Origin: Bradyrhizobium commune
GTDB taxonomy: Bacteria > Pseudomonadota > Alphaproteobacteria > Rhizobiales > Xanthobacteraceae
Direction of reading: 5' to 3'
Assembly: GCF_015624505.1 (NCBI RefSeq)
Contig: NZ_CP061379.1
Location: forward strand, 2,170,001-2,234,000
DNA length: 64,000 nt
Position 1 is the first letter of the stretch, and each line of letters starts with the position of its first letter. This document shows, piece by piece, positions 17,381 to 26,075 of the stretch. The position numbers were made by a program, and so were the translations under genes. A model generated the notes under the pieces. That model saw only the letters and a list, made by a program, of their open reading frames with translations. It had not been told where the DNA came from and did not search any database.

Positions 17381-19072
17381 ATGTTTCGCTGCGGCAAGAC
17401 CCTGATGGCGCTTGCGCTAATGATGGCGGTCCCGGCCGCCGCAATGGCGCAGGCCACCACGCCGGCGGCTCCGAGCCCGCAGGCGCAGCCGGCGAGCCCG
17501 CCGGCGCCGTCCGCCGAGCTGTTGAAGCCCGAGCAGCTCGAGGCGCTGGTCGCACCGATCGCGCTCTATCCCGACGAGCTCCTCGCCAATGTGCTCGCCG
17601 CTTCGACCTATCCGCTCGAAGTGGTGCAGGCCGATCGCTGGCTGAAGGACCACAAGACCCTGAAGGGCGATGCGCTGAAGGCCGAGGTCGACAAGCAGGG
17701 CTGGGACGACAGCGTCAAGGCGCTCGCGAGCACCGCCGACGTGCTGTCGACGATGAGCGACAAGCTCGACTGGACCGAGAAGCTCGGCGATGCCTTTCTC
17801 GCCCAGCAGCCCGACGTGATGGATGCGATCCAGCGGCTGCGCAACAAGGCCTATGACAACAAGAAGCTCGTGACCACCAAGCAGCAGAAGGTCAGCGTGC
17901 AGTCGCAGGAAGGCAAGCAGGTCGTGGTGATCCAGCAAGCCGATCCGCAGACGATGTACGTGCCCTATTACGATCCGTCGACGGTGTATGGCTCCTGGCC
18001 CTATGCGGAGTACCCGCCCTATTATTGGGGTTATCCGTCCTATATCGGCGCCGGCGCGGTCGCCGCCGGCCTCGCTTTCGGTACGGCCTGGGCGATCGGG
18101 CGCTGGGGCAATTACTGGGGTGGTGGCTGCAACTGGGGCAACCGCAACGTCTACGTCAATCACCGCACGACGAACATCAATGGCGGCTGGCAGCACAATC
18201 CGGCGCATCGCCAGGGCGTGCGCTACAACAACGCCAACGTTCAGCAGCGCTTCGGCAATAACAATGCGCGGGCGGGCGCATCGGATCGGATGGATTTCCG
18301 CGGCCGGGACGGAAACCAGGTGCTGCGTCCCAATCAGGGCGGCCCAGGCGACCGTGCAGGAGATCGCGCGGGTGACCGTGGCGGACCGGGAGATCGCGGC
18401 GGCGCCGGAGATCGCGCGGGCAATCGCGGAGATCGCGCGGGAGCAGGCGATCGCGCCGGGGTGAGCGATCGTGCCAAGGGCGGCGGCGATCGTGCCAAGG
18501 GTGGCGATCGTGCCAAGGGTGGCGGCGATCGTGCAAAGGCTGCGAACCGCGGTGGTGCCGGCGCAGGCAACCGTGGCGGAGGCAATCGCCCTGCGACCGC
18601 CAATCGCGGTGGTGGCAATCGCGGTGGCGCCATGAACGTCTCGTCCGGCCGGGCGGCGTCGGCTGCGTCGGCGCGCGGACGGTCCAGCATGGCCAGCATG
18701 CCACGCGGTGGTGGCGGTCCCAGCATGGCCGGACGCGGCGGCGGTGGCGGCGGGTTCCAAGGCGGCGGCGGGGGAGGCGGCCGTGGCGGCGGTGGTGGCG
18801 GCCGGCGTTCCGACATCGCGCTGAAGCAGGACATCGTCCTGCTTGGCCATCTCGCCAACGGTCTCGGCTACTACCGCTTCAGCTATATCGGCAGCAACAG
18901 GGCCTATGTCGGCGTCATGGCGCAGGAGGTCGAGAATGTGATGCCGGAAGCCGTGACCCGTGGCAGCGACGGATATCTGCGGGTCTATTACGACAAGCTC
19001 GGGCTGACATTCCGCACCTACCGCGACTGGCTCGCCGGCGGCGCGAAGATTCCTGCGGAGGCCTTGCCATGA
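17381..19072 (+). CDS. DUF3300 protein with Gly-rich repeats and C-terminal endosialidase-type chaperone domain
   Basis: The 563-residue exported protein has four parts: a signal peptide (~1-23), DUF3300 (~45-270, with ALYPDELLANVLAAS and TMYVPYYDPSTVYGSWPY), a low-complexity Gly/Arg/Asp zone (~320-470) built of GDRAG/GDRAKGG repeats, and a C-terminal ~85 residues resembling the peptidase S74 intramolecular chaperone of endosialidases and tail fibres. The S74 Ser/Lys dyad appears as SDIALK (Ser477, Lys482, spacing five), so self-cleavage is possible. ATG at 17381 uses the GGGGAG six bases upstream. It overlaps the DUF2950 gene by four bases. Likely a trimerising envelope or surface protein; substrate unknown. 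Confidence 0.85.
   Translation: MFRCGKTLMALALMMAVPAAAMAQATTPAAPSPQAQPASPPAPSAELLKPEQLEALVAPIALYPDELLANVLAASTYPLEVVQADRWLKDHKTLKGDALKAEVDKQGWDDSVKALASTADVLSTMSDKLDWTEKLGDAFLAQQPDVMDAIQRLRNKAYDNKKLVTTKQQKVSVQSQEGKQVVVIQQADPQTMYVPYYDPSTVYGSWPYAEYPPYYWGYPSYIGAGAVAAGLAFGTAWAIGRWGNYWGGGCNWGNRNVYVNHRTTNINGGWQHNPAHRQGVRYNNANVQQRFGNNNARAGASDRMDFRGRDGNQVLRPNQGGPGDRAGDRAGDRGGPGDRGGAGDRAGNRGDRAGAGDRAGVSDRAKGGGDRAKGGDRAKGGGDRAKAANRGGAGAGNRGGGNRPATANRGGGNRGGAMNVSSGRAASAASARGRSSMASMPRGGGGPSMAGRGGGGGGFQGGGGGGGRGGGGGGRRSDIALKQDIVLLGHLANGLGYYRFSYIGSNRAYVGVMAQEVENVMPEAVTRGSDGYLRVYYDKLGLTFRTYRDWLAGGAKIPAEALP
18345..18560 (+). repeat. In-frame degenerate tandem repeats, GDRAG / GDRAKGG type
   Basis: Near-identical short units such as gatcgtgccaagggtggc recur here, coding GDRAG, GDRGG and GDRAKGG. 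The units stay in frame within the DUF3300 gene. Such tracts change length by slippage, so this is a likely polymorphic site between strains. Confidence 0.85.
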
Positions 19073-19989
19073 TTGATCTGAAAACGCTTCGGCGCGCGGT
19101 TCTGCCGGCCATCATGGCCGTGGCGATGCTTGGCTCGGCGGCGCAATCGCAGGAATCCTACAAGACGCCGGAAGACGCAGCCGCAGCACTCGCTGCCGCG
19201 GCCAAGAGCGGTCCGAAAGACATCCTGAAGGTGCTCGGCGGGGCCGCCGACGACATCGTCTCGTCCGGAGATGAGGTTGCGGATGCCGACATCCGCGCGC
19301 GCTTCATCTCGATGTATGAGGTCAAGCACGGCATCAAGGCGGAGGGCAACAGGAAGGCCACGCTGCTGCTCGGGCCCGACGACTTCCCGTTCCCGATTCC
19401 GCTGGTCAATACCAAGACCGGATGGGAGTTCGACACCGACGAGGGACGCATCGAGGTGCTTCGTCGTCGCATCGGCCGCAACGAGCTCGATGCGATCCAG
19501 ACCGCGCTCGCCTATGTCGACGCCCAGAACGAATATGCCGACAAGGATCGCGGCGAGGGTGTCGGCGTCTATGCGCAGCGCTTCCTCTCCACCGCCGGCA
19601 AGAAGGACGGCCTGTTCTGGCGCGACGACAGCGATCCAAGTCCGCTCGGCGCGCTGGTCGCGGAAGCCTCGTCCGAAGGCTACAAGCCTGGCGCAGGCGA
19701 CGGGCCCGTGCCCTATCACGGCTATTATTTCCGGATCCTGAAGGGCCAGGGATCCGACGCGCCCGGCGGCGCACTCAACTACGTCGTCAAAGGCAAGATG
19801 ATCGGCGGCTTCGGATTGATTGCCTGGCCCGCCGAGTACGGCAACTCCGGCGTAATGACCTTCGTGGTCAACCATGCCGGCACCGTCTACCAGAAGGATC
19901 TCGGCACGCGGACCGATTTCATCGCGCCGCGTACGACGCTGTTCGATCCCGACCAGACCTGGAAGAAGGCCGATGCCGAGAAGCCCTGA
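19069..19989 (+). CDS. DUF2950 family exported protein
   Basis: The 306-residue protein matches DUF2950, which is typically encoded directly next to DUF3300, as here. It has a signal peptide (~1-26), an Ala-rich helical start (KTPEDAAAALAAAAKSG), a body with GWEFDTDEG, and the family's C-terminal GGFGLIAWPAEYGNSGVMTF region. Its ATG overlaps the DUF3300 stop in an ATGA, so the two are translationally coupled. The function is unknown; a periplasmic partner of the DUF3300 protein is the natural inference. Confidence 0.9.
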   Translation: MIDLKTLRRAVLPAIMAVAMLGSAAQSQESYKTPEDAAAALAAAAKSGPKDILKVLGGAADDIVSSGDEVADADIRARFISMYEVKHGIKAEGNRKATLLLGPDDFPFPIPLVNTKTGWEFDTDEGRIEVLRRRIGRNELDAIQTALAYVDAQNEYADKDRGEGVGVYAQRFLSTAGKKDGLFWRDDSDPSPLGALVAEASSEGYKPGAGDGPVPYHGYYFRILKGQGSDAPGGALNYVVKGKMIGGFGLIAWPAEYGNSGVMTFVVNHAGTVYQKDLGTRTDFIAPRTTLFDPDQTWKKADAEKP

Positions 19990-20008
19990 GCGGCGCGTGA
20001 CATTGCGT

Positions 20009-20437
20009 ATGTGGCGTCTGATTGCAATGGTCTTGTTCGTGCTGGGGCTTGTCGCGCCGGCGACGCCGTGCTTCGCGCAGGCCGCGGGCCATGTCCGCGT
20101 CAAGATCGTCAAGGCCGGCCTGCTGGTCGGCGGCGGCGCCGGCAGCGGCACGCTGACCTATCGCGGCAAGACCTATCCGTTCACAATCAGCGGCCTGAGC
20201 TTCGGCATCACGGCCGGTGCCACCATTGGCCGGTTCGACGGCTGGGCCTCGGGCATCGGCGAGGTCAGAGACTTCGCCGGCACCTACAGCTCCGTCGGCG
20301 GCGGCTTTGCGCTCGTCGGTGGCGTCAATGGCGTCCACTTGCGCAACGAGAAGGGCGTCACCATCGTGCTCCAGGGCCCGAAGGCGGGGCTGGAACTTGC
20401 GGCGAATATCAGCGCGATCACGATTGCGCTAAGGTAA
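20009..20437 (+). CDS. Small exported glycine-rich protein, EipA/DUF1134-like (copy 2)
   Basis: The 142-residue protein is a paralogue of the gene at 11744: signal peptide to about residue 25, then a Gly/Val-rich beta protein with GTLTYRGKTYPFTISGLS. It sits 19 bases after DUF2950, so it is the third gene of the FixK-type box F operon. The start is ATG at 20009, or GTG at 19997; neither has a strong ribosome-binding site, which suggests coupling to the upstream gene. The EipA/DUF1134 assignment is tentative. Confidence 0.7.
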   Translation: MWRLIAMVLFVLGLVAPATPCFAQAAGHVRVKIVKAGLLVGGGAGSGTLTYRGKTYPFTISGLSFGITAGATIGRFDGWASGIGEVRDFAGTYSSVGGGFALVGGVNGVHLRNEKGVTIVLQGPKAGLELAANISAITIALR

Positions 20438-21182
20438 GAGCTGCCTGTCGCCCGGGTCCCTTCCCATTCGACGAACTCCGCCCTGTTTTGCTCGCCTGTC
20501 AACATCCCTACGCAAAAATATTCAGCTTTACCGAAATTCGGAAATATCGTATGTATCGCCCATCCCGGCTCATCCTTGAGGGGCGATCTCGTGTCGTCTT
20601 GATTGCGAGCCGGGCTTGCGGTGGACGCGGGCAGCGTCGGGTGCGAGAGGTGCGGGCAGGGCGGGTAGTCCCTGTGAGCCCGAAACCGCGTGCCGACGAA
20701 CGGCGCTGCAAGGCTCGTCTCGCCTGTAAGTTTCTGGCTCCGTCGACAGGGCCGGGAAAACTGCGGCGAAAACGGCGGGCCGTGCGTACGGCAAAACCGT
20801 GTGGTCCTGGCCGTCGTTGCTACGGTCAAGCCTTTCGCGGAGATGTGCGCGAGCCCAACCGGGCAGACGGCATCGTCAATTCGCGGGGTGAGGGAGGCCA
20901 GCAGGAAGTCGGCTCCCGGGAGAGCACGGCATAAGCCGTCCGACCATCGCGCAGGGAAGGCCGAGTGATTGGCACCACCTGTATGCTGCTGTGCGGTCTC
21001 TTTGCGCTACCTTTCGCGCAGCAGACCGCGGGTGCGAGGTCAGCACCCGGTCTTCCCTGCGCCCTCTTGGCTAAGAGGGTGGAGAGACGAAGCAAAGCTC
21101 GGGCGAAACCGGTCGCGAGGATGCGTAGGCGCGTCTGCGAGTCGAAATGAGAATCGAAGATCGATGCTGCCGCTCCTTGCTC

Positions 21183-21267
21183 CGTCATTGCGAGGAGCCC
21201 TTGCGACGAAGCAATCCAGAATCTCACCGCAGGCAGTCTGGATTGCTTCGCTGCGCTCGCAATGACG
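21183..21267. repeat. Palindromic intergenic element, CGTCATTGCGAG type
   Basis: Outer arms CGTCATTGCGAG (21183-21194) and CTCGCAATGACG (21256-21267) and inner arms GAAGCAATCCAGA (21208-21220) and TCTGGATTGCTTC (21237-21249) are perfect inverted repeats. From memory, this sequence type occurs in many copies between Bradyrhizobium genes. That could not be checked here. Confidence 0.8.
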
Positions 21268-21296
21268 ATGAGGAGAGGGCGAGCGCCCCTCCGCCG

Positions 21297-21358
21297 TTCA
21301 TCCTTCGAGGCTCCGCTCGCGATGCGTTCGCATCGCATGCTTCGCACCTCAGGATGAC
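21297..21358. repeat. Palindromic intergenic element, TCATCCT...AGGATGA type
   Basis: Arms TCATCCT (21298-21304) and AGGATGA (21351-21357) enclose a second hairpin around GCGATGC/GCATCGC. It lies directly downstream of the previous element and just before the BamA-type gene. It resembles another dispersed Bradyrhizobium repeat. Confidence 0.65.
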
Positions 21359-21478
21359 GGAGCCATGCGCCCGCGAAAAATCAAACTCAACGACCAGAAA
21401 CAGACCAGCAACAACAAAGCCACACCGTGGCCACAGCTTTCCCGTCTCAAGGCAGGTCAGGTGCTCTTGAGGTGTGGA

Positions 21479-23986
21479 ATGTCGGTTTTGCGGGCCTGGC
21501 TTGTCGCGGTGGTGGTGAGTGGCGTGTCGATTGCAGCTTCACTGCCGCTGCTGCCGCAGCCGGCAGCGGCGCAAGCAGCTGAGACGATCGTGGTCGAAGG
21601 CAACCGCCGCGTCGAGGCCGAGACGGTTCGCTCCTATTTCAAGCCCATGGCCGGCGGGCAGTTCGATCAGGCAGCCGTCGACGACGGCCTCAAGGCGCTG
21701 ATCGAGACCGGCCTGTTCCAGGACGTGAAGGTCAGCCGGGTCGGTGGCCACATCGTGGTGTCGGTGGTGGAGAACGCCGTGATCGGCCGCGTTGCCTTCG
21801 AAGGCAACAAGAAGATCAAGGACGAGCAGCTCTCGGCCGAGGTCCAGTCCAAGCCGCGCGGGACCTTCTCGCGCGCCATGGTGCAATCCGACACGCTGCG
21901 GATCGCCGAAATCTACCGCCGCTCGGGCCGCTACGACGTCCGCGTCACGCCGGAGATCATCGAGCAGCCGAACAACCGCGTCGACCTCGTCTTTACGGTC
22001 GAGGAGGGCGTCAAGACCGGCGTCAAATCGGTCGAGTTCATCGGCAACAACGCCTACTCGGCCTCGCGCCTGCGCGACGTGATCAAGACGCATGAATCGA
22101 ATCTGCTGAGTTTCCTCAGCAGCGCTGACATCTACGATCCCGACCGGGTCGAGGCCGACCGCGACCTGATCCGCCGCTTCTATCTCAAGAACGGCTATGC
22201 CGACGCCCAGGTCGTCGCGGCGCTCACCGAATACGACCCGGACAAGAAGGGTTTCCTCGTCACCTTCAAGATCGAGGAAGGCCAGCAATATCGCGTTGGA
22301 ACGGTCGATCTCCATTCGACCATCGCCAATTTCGATGCCGCCTCGCTGCGCTCCTTCTCGCGCGTCAATGTCGGCTCGCTCTACAACGTCGAAGCGGTCG
22401 AGAAGTCGGTCGAGGACATGCAGATCGAGGCGTCGCGCCGCGGCTACGCTTTCGCCGTCGTCCGGCCGAGCGGCGACCGCAATTTCGAGGCGCATACCGT
22501 GTCGGTCGTGTTCAACATCGACGAAGGGGCGCGCACTTATATCGAGCGCATCAATCTGCGGGGCAACACCCGCACGCGCGATTACGTGATCCGACGCGAG
22601 TTCGACATCTCCGAGGGCGACGCCTATAACCGCGCGCTGGTCGACCGCGCGGAGCGGCGGCTGAAGAATCTCGACTACTTCAAGAGCGTCAAGATCACGA
22701 CGGAGCCCGGCTCCTCCAGCGACCGCGTCGTTCTGATCGTCGACATGGAGGAGAAGTCGACCGGCGATTTCTCGATCTCGGGCGGCTACTCCACGACCGA
22801 CGGTGCGCTCGCCGAAGTCTCGGTCTCCGAGCGCAACCTGCTCGGCAGGGGGCTCTACGCCAAGGCGTCGGTGACCTACGGCCAGTATGCGCGCGGCGTC
22901 TCGCTGTCCTTTGTCGAGCCTTATCTGCTCGATTACCGCATCGCGCTCGGAATCGACACCTATTGGCGCCAGCAGCTGTCGAACAGCTACACCAGCTACG
23001 GCGTCACCACGCTGGGCTTCTCACCGCGCCTCGGCTTCCAGCTGCGCGAAGATACGTCGCTTCAGCTGCGCTACTCGCTCTATCAGCAGAGCATCACGCT
23101 CGCCAGCGCCTACAACAACTGTAACAACAACGCGGCCAACACGTCGCTCGCGTTCAATCCGACGCCGGCCTATATCGCGAACGTGCTCGGCGGTGTGGAT
23201 CCGACCAATTCGACGAGCTCGGGTGTGTACGGCTACGGCTGCTATGGCGATGGCGAGTCGAGCTTGCCGGTGCGCAAGGAGCTCGCCAACGGTCCGACCT
23301 TGACGTCGGCGGTCGGTTACACGCTGAACTACAACACGCTCGACAACAACAAGAACCCGACCGACGGCCTGATGATCGACTTCAAGCAGGATTTCGCCGG
23401 GGTCGGCGGCGACGTGACCTATCTGAAGACCGCGGCCGACGCCAAATACTATACGCCGCTGGTGTCCGAGATCGTCAGCGTGATCCACTTCCAGGGCGGC
23501 GTCCTCACCAAGATCGGCGACAACGATCTGCGCATGCTGGATCACTTCCAGATGGGCCCGAACCTCGTGCGCGGCTTCGCTTCGAACGGCATCGGTCCGC
23601 GTGACATCACCTACGCAAGCTATGGCGCAGTTGGTGACGCGCTCGGCGGCACCAAATATTGGGGCGCGTCGATGGAATTGCAGATGCCGTTCTGGTTCCT
23701 GCCCAAGGAAGTCGGCTTGAAGGGCGCAGTCTATGCCGACGCCGGCTCGCTCTGGGGCTACCAGGGGCCGACATCCTGGGCTGCGACCGGTGAGGTCAAT
23801 ACCAAGGCCTGCCCCACCTGCGGATTGCAATATGACGACAGCAGCGTGGTTCGCTCGTCGGTCGGCGTCGGCCTGATCTGGGCCTCACCGTTCGGGCCGC
23901 TGCGCTTCGACTATGCCGTGCCGCTCACGAAGGGCAAATACGACGTGGTTCAGGAGTTCAGGTTCGGCGGCGGCACGTCGTTCTAG
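21479..23986 (+). CDS. bamA: Outer-membrane assembly factor BamA (Omp85), solitary copy
   Basis: The 835-residue Omp85 protein has a signal peptide to ~33, five POTRA domains (~36-400, e.g. IVVEGNRRVEAETVRSYF) and a 16-strand barrel with the VRGF motif of the L6 loop (NLVRGFASNGIG); it ends in Phe. It inserts barrel proteins into the outer membrane. Usual bamA neighbours (rseP, lpxD, fabZ) are absent, so it is probably an extra copy. ATG at 21479 follows GAGG and begins a good signal peptide. An upstream in-frame ATG at 21365 would add a polar, low-GC 38-residue leader and seems less likely. Confidence 0.88.
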   Translation: MSVLRAWLVAVVVSGVSIAASLPLLPQPAAAQAAETIVVEGNRRVEAETVRSYFKPMAGGQFDQAAVDDGLKALIETGLFQDVKVSRVGGHIVVSVVENAVIGRVAFEGNKKIKDEQLSAEVQSKPRGTFSRAMVQSDTLRIAEIYRRSGRYDVRVTPEIIEQPNNRVDLVFTVEEGVKTGVKSVEFIGNNAYSASRLRDVIKTHESNLLSFLSSADIYDPDRVEADRDLIRRFYLKNGYADAQVVAALTEYDPDKKGFLVTFKIEEGQQYRVGTVDLHSTIANFDAASLRSFSRVNVGSLYNVEAVEKSVEDMQIEASRRGYAFAVVRPSGDRNFEAHTVSVVFNIDEGARTYIERINLRGNTRTRDYVIRREFDISEGDAYNRALVDRAERRLKNLDYFKSVKITTEPGSSSDRVVLIVDMEEKSTGDFSISGGYSTTDGALAEVSVSERNLLGRGLYAKASVTYGQYARGVSLSFVEPYLLDYRIALGIDTYWRQQLSNSYTSYGVTTLGFSPRLGFQLREDTSLQLRYSLYQQSITLASAYNNCNNNAANTSLAFNPTPAYIANVLGGVDPTNSTSSGVYGYGCYGDGESSLPVRKELANGPTLTSAVGYTLNYNTLDNNKNPTDGLMIDFKQDFAGVGGDVTYLKTAADAKYYTPLVSEIVSVIHFQGGVLTKIGDNDLRMLDHFQMGPNLVRGFASNGIGPRDITYASYGAVGDALGGTKYWGASMELQMPFWFLPKEVGLKGAVYADAGSLWGYQGPTSWAATGEVNTKACPTCGLQYDDSSVVRSSVGVGLIWASPFGPLRFDYAVPLTKGKYDVVQEFRFGGGTSF

Positions 23987-24034
23987 AGCATGATCCGGAA
24001 AAGTGTGCAGCGGTTTTCCGAAAAGATCATGCTC
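23986..24034. repeat. Palindromic element GAGCATGATC...GATCATGCTC
   Basis: Ten-base arms at 23986-23995 and 24025-24034 flank CCGGAAAA/TTTTCCG-like inner arms. The element begins on the last base of the bamA stop codon. It resembles a dispersed Bradyrhizobium repeat. There is no T-run downstream on the plus strand, so it is not a classical terminator for bamA. Confidence 0.7.
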
Positions 24035-24068
24035 AAAAAAATGGGCTAAAGCGCGATAAGCGCTTTAG
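24035..24068 (-). terminator. Intrinsic terminator of the leftward hut/transport operon
   Basis: On the minus strand CTAAAGCGC and GCGCTTTAG pair around TTATC, followed by CCCA and seven T. The stem overlaps the stop codon of the M20 hydrolase gene, the last gene of the leftward operon. Confidence 0.8.
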
Positions 24069-25297
24069 CTTTCCAGAATGCGCCGGCAGGCGTCGACAAA
24101 GACCTCCGCGCCGGTGACGATGTCGGCGTCCGCCGTGTTCTCGGTCCAGTGGTGGCTGATGCCGCCGATCGAGGGCACAAACAGCATGCCGGCGGGCATC
24201 ACGGTCGCGAGCATCTGCGCATCGTGACCGGCCCCGCTCGGCATGCGCAGCGATCGCCCGCCGGCAAATATCTTGCTGGCGGCGTCGATCGCATCCTGAA
24301 AGCCGGCGTTCATCATCGCGGGCGCGCCGGTGCGCAGCTTCGTGACGATGACGGCGCAGGGGCCGTTCGTGCTGGCCTCATCCGCCATGGTCCGCAGCAG
24401 CTCCTCCAGCCGCGCGATGACGGTCGGGTTGTCATCTCGAATCTGGAACAACATCTCGGCGCCACCCGGAATGATGCTCGGTGCGCCCGGATCGAGCGTG
24501 ATGCGGCCGGTGGTCCAGACCGTGCGTGGACCGCACGCGGCGGGGAAACGCTCGTCGATCGCCACACAGAATTTGGCCAGCGCAAGCCCGGCATCCTTGC
24601 GCGCCGCCATGCGGGTCGTGCCGGCGTGATTCTGCTCGCCGACAAAATTGATCTGGTACTGCCAGATCCCGACGATGGAGGTCACGACGCCGATCGCGAG
24701 TTGGCCGCTCTCGAGCGTGTCGCCCTGCTCGATATGCGCCTCGAGATAGCCGACGTGCCGTCCCGGCTCGACCGCGATACGTGCCTGTCCGGCAAGCCCC
24801 ATGTCGGCCAGTGCATCGCGCATAGTACGGCCATTGGTGCGGTCGCGCGCGGCGTCGATATCGGCCTCGGTCACCTGCCCGATATAGGAGCGCGAGCCGA
24901 GGAAGCTGCCGAAATGACCTTCCTCGTCGCACCAGGCGGCAACTTCGACCGCACCTGTCACGGAAGGATCGCGGTTGAGCACCCGCGCGGTTTCGAGCGC
25001 GTAGACGACGCCAAGCGGACCGTCGAGCCAGCCCGCGTAATTCTGGCTCTCCAGATGCGATCCGGCGAGAAGCTTCGGCCCTGCCTTGGCGCTGGTGCCG
25101 AAGACATTGCCGATACCGTCAATTACCGCGCCGAGGCCGGCGTCGGGCAGCTTCTGCATGAGCCACTCCAGCGACTGCTTGTGCGGCTCCGAAAAGGTCG
25201 GCTTGTGCACGCCGGTCTTGTAGGCGCCGATGGCGCGCAGCGCATTGAGATCGGCGAGAACGCGGGCGCCGTCGGCGGAGGGACGAATGTCAGGCAT
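24065..25297 (-). CDS. M20-family Zn amidohydrolase (allantoate / N-carbamoyl amino acid hydrolase-like)
   Basis: The 410-residue cytoplasmic protein belongs to the M20 amidase group with allantoate amidohydrolase and L-carbamoylase. Expected metal ligands are seen in GSHLES, the WLDG Asp, the DEEGHF Glu pair, the AHIEQG His and the ISHHW His; the lid domain is ~215-325. It would remove a carbamoyl, formyl or similar group from an N-substituted amino acid. It is the last gene of an operon with an ABC importer, downstream of hutF-hutC. ATG at 25297 overlaps the ABC gene by eight bases; TTG at 25306 is less likely. It could process the imported compound or replace the missing HutG. Confidence 0.82.
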   Translation of the reverse strand: MPDIRPSADGARVLADLNALRAIGAYKTGVHKPTFSEPHKQSLEWLMQKLPDAGLGAVIDGIGNVFGTSAKAGPKLLAGSHLESQNYAGWLDGPLGVVYALETARVLNRDPSVTGAVEVAAWCDEEGHFGSFLGSRSYIGQVTEADIDAARDRTNGRTMRDALADMGLAGQARIAVEPGRHVGYLEAHIEQGDTLESGQLAIGVVTSIVGIWQYQINFVGEQNHAGTTRMAARKDAGLALAKFCVAIDERFPAACGPRTVWTTGRITLDPGAPSIIPGGAEMLFQIRDDNPTVIARLEELLRTMADEASTNGPCAVIVTKLRTGAPAMMNAGFQDAIDAASKIFAGGRSLRMPSGAGHDAQMLATVMPAGMLFVPSIGGISHHWTENTADADIVTGAEVFVDACRRILES

Positions 25298-26075
25298 GTT
25301 CGGCAACCTTCAGCGCCTCGGTGCGGATTTCCTCGACCAGCCGCTCCTTGAGCTGGACGAATTCCGGCGTGGTCTTGATCTTGTAGGAGCGCGGATGCGG
25401 CAGGTCCACATTGATCTCGGCCTTGATGCGGCCGGGCCGCGCGCTCATGACGATGACGCGGCTGCCGAGGAAGATCGCCTCCTCGATGTCGTGGGTGACG
25501 AACAGCACGGTCTTCTGGTCGCGCTCCCAGATCCCGAGCAGCATCTCCTGCATCAGCGCGCGGGTCTGGTTGTCGAGCGCGCCGAAGGGTTCGTCGAGCA
25601 AGAGAATCTTCGGATCATTGGCAAGCGCGCGCGCAATCGCCGTGCGCTGCTGCATGCCGCCGGAGAGCTGCTTGGGCCAGTGGCTCTCGAAGCCGGAGAG
25701 CCCGACCTGGCGGATGAAGGCGTCGGCGACCTTGTTGCGCTCCGCCTCGGACACGCCGCGCTCGCGCAGGCCGAAGGCGATGTTCTCGCGCACGGTGAGC
25801 CAGGGAAACAGCGTGTAGGACTGGAACACCACGCCGCGATCGGCGCCGGGGCCCGTCACCTCGCGCCCGTCAAGGGTGACGTGACCGCCGGTCGGACGGT
25901 CGAGGCCGGCCACGATGCGCAGCAGCGTGGATTTGCCGCAGCCGGAGGGCCCAAGGATCGTGACGAAATCATTGTTGCCGATGGTGAGATCGGTCGGATC
26001 CAGAGCCCTGGTCGGGGCGTTGCCGTGGCGGGCGGGGAAGGTTCGCGAAACCTGCTCGATCTTCAGGGTCGTCAT
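25290..26075 (-). CDS. ABC transporter ATP-binding protein (nitrate/taurine type)
   Basis: The 261-residue ATPase has Walker A GPSGCGKST, signature LSGGMQQR, Walker B ILLLDEPFGALD and switch His in FVTHDIEEA. These features and the C-terminal region fit the NitT/TauT import family. Its ATG overlaps the permease stop (ATGA). It powers the importer formed with the two genes upstream. The substrate is undetermined; position beside hut genes suggests an N-containing compound such as a histidine or urocanate relative. Confidence 0.9.
   Translation of the reverse strand: MTTLKIEQVSRTFPARHGNAPTRALDPTDLTIGNNDFVTILGPSGCGKSTLLRIVAGLDRPTGGHVTLDGREVTGPGADRGVVFQSYTLFPWLTVRENIAFGLRERGVSEAERNKVADAFIRQVGLSGFESHWPKQLSGGMQQRTAIARALANDPKILLLDEPFGALDNQTRALMQEMLLGIWERDQKTVLFVTHDIEEAIFLGSRVIVMSARPGRIKAEINVDLPHPRSYKIKTTPEFVQLKERLVEEIRTEALKVAEHA

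Larger units (their letters stand above)
20438..21478. other. Long intergenic region rich in inverted repeats
   Basis: About 1 kb without a convincing gene; the open frames here lack good starts, ribosome-binding sites or protein-like composition. From ~20560 to 21140 it holds several hairpin-forming stretches, e.g. CCCTCTT/AAGAGGG at 21062-21079. At 21183-21358 it holds two palindromic elements listed separately. It looks like an accumulation of dispersed repeats upstream of a solitary bamA-like gene. Confidence 0.6.

Noticed and set aside
15985..17460. 491-codon minus-strand frame across the histidine kinase and box F
   Set aside because: It would cross the FNR-type box and the start of the DUF3300 gene. 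Composition is shadow-like; the kinase motifs on the plus strand are decisive.
18345..18560. Regularly repeated units that could suggest a CRISPR array
   Set aside because: Units are in frame, degenerate and code Gly/Arg/Asp repeats in the DUF3300 protein; there are no constant repeats with unique spacers and no cas genes.
20690..20968. 92-codon frame in the repeat-rich region
   Set aside because: Arg/Ser/Gly-rich product without domain or good start. It lies in a likely dispersed element with strong secondary structure, so coding is doubtful.
23986..24034. Intrinsic terminator for bamA
   Set aside because: The hairpin is followed by an A-run, not a T-run, on the plus strand. The true terminator nearby (24035-24068) faces the minus strand.
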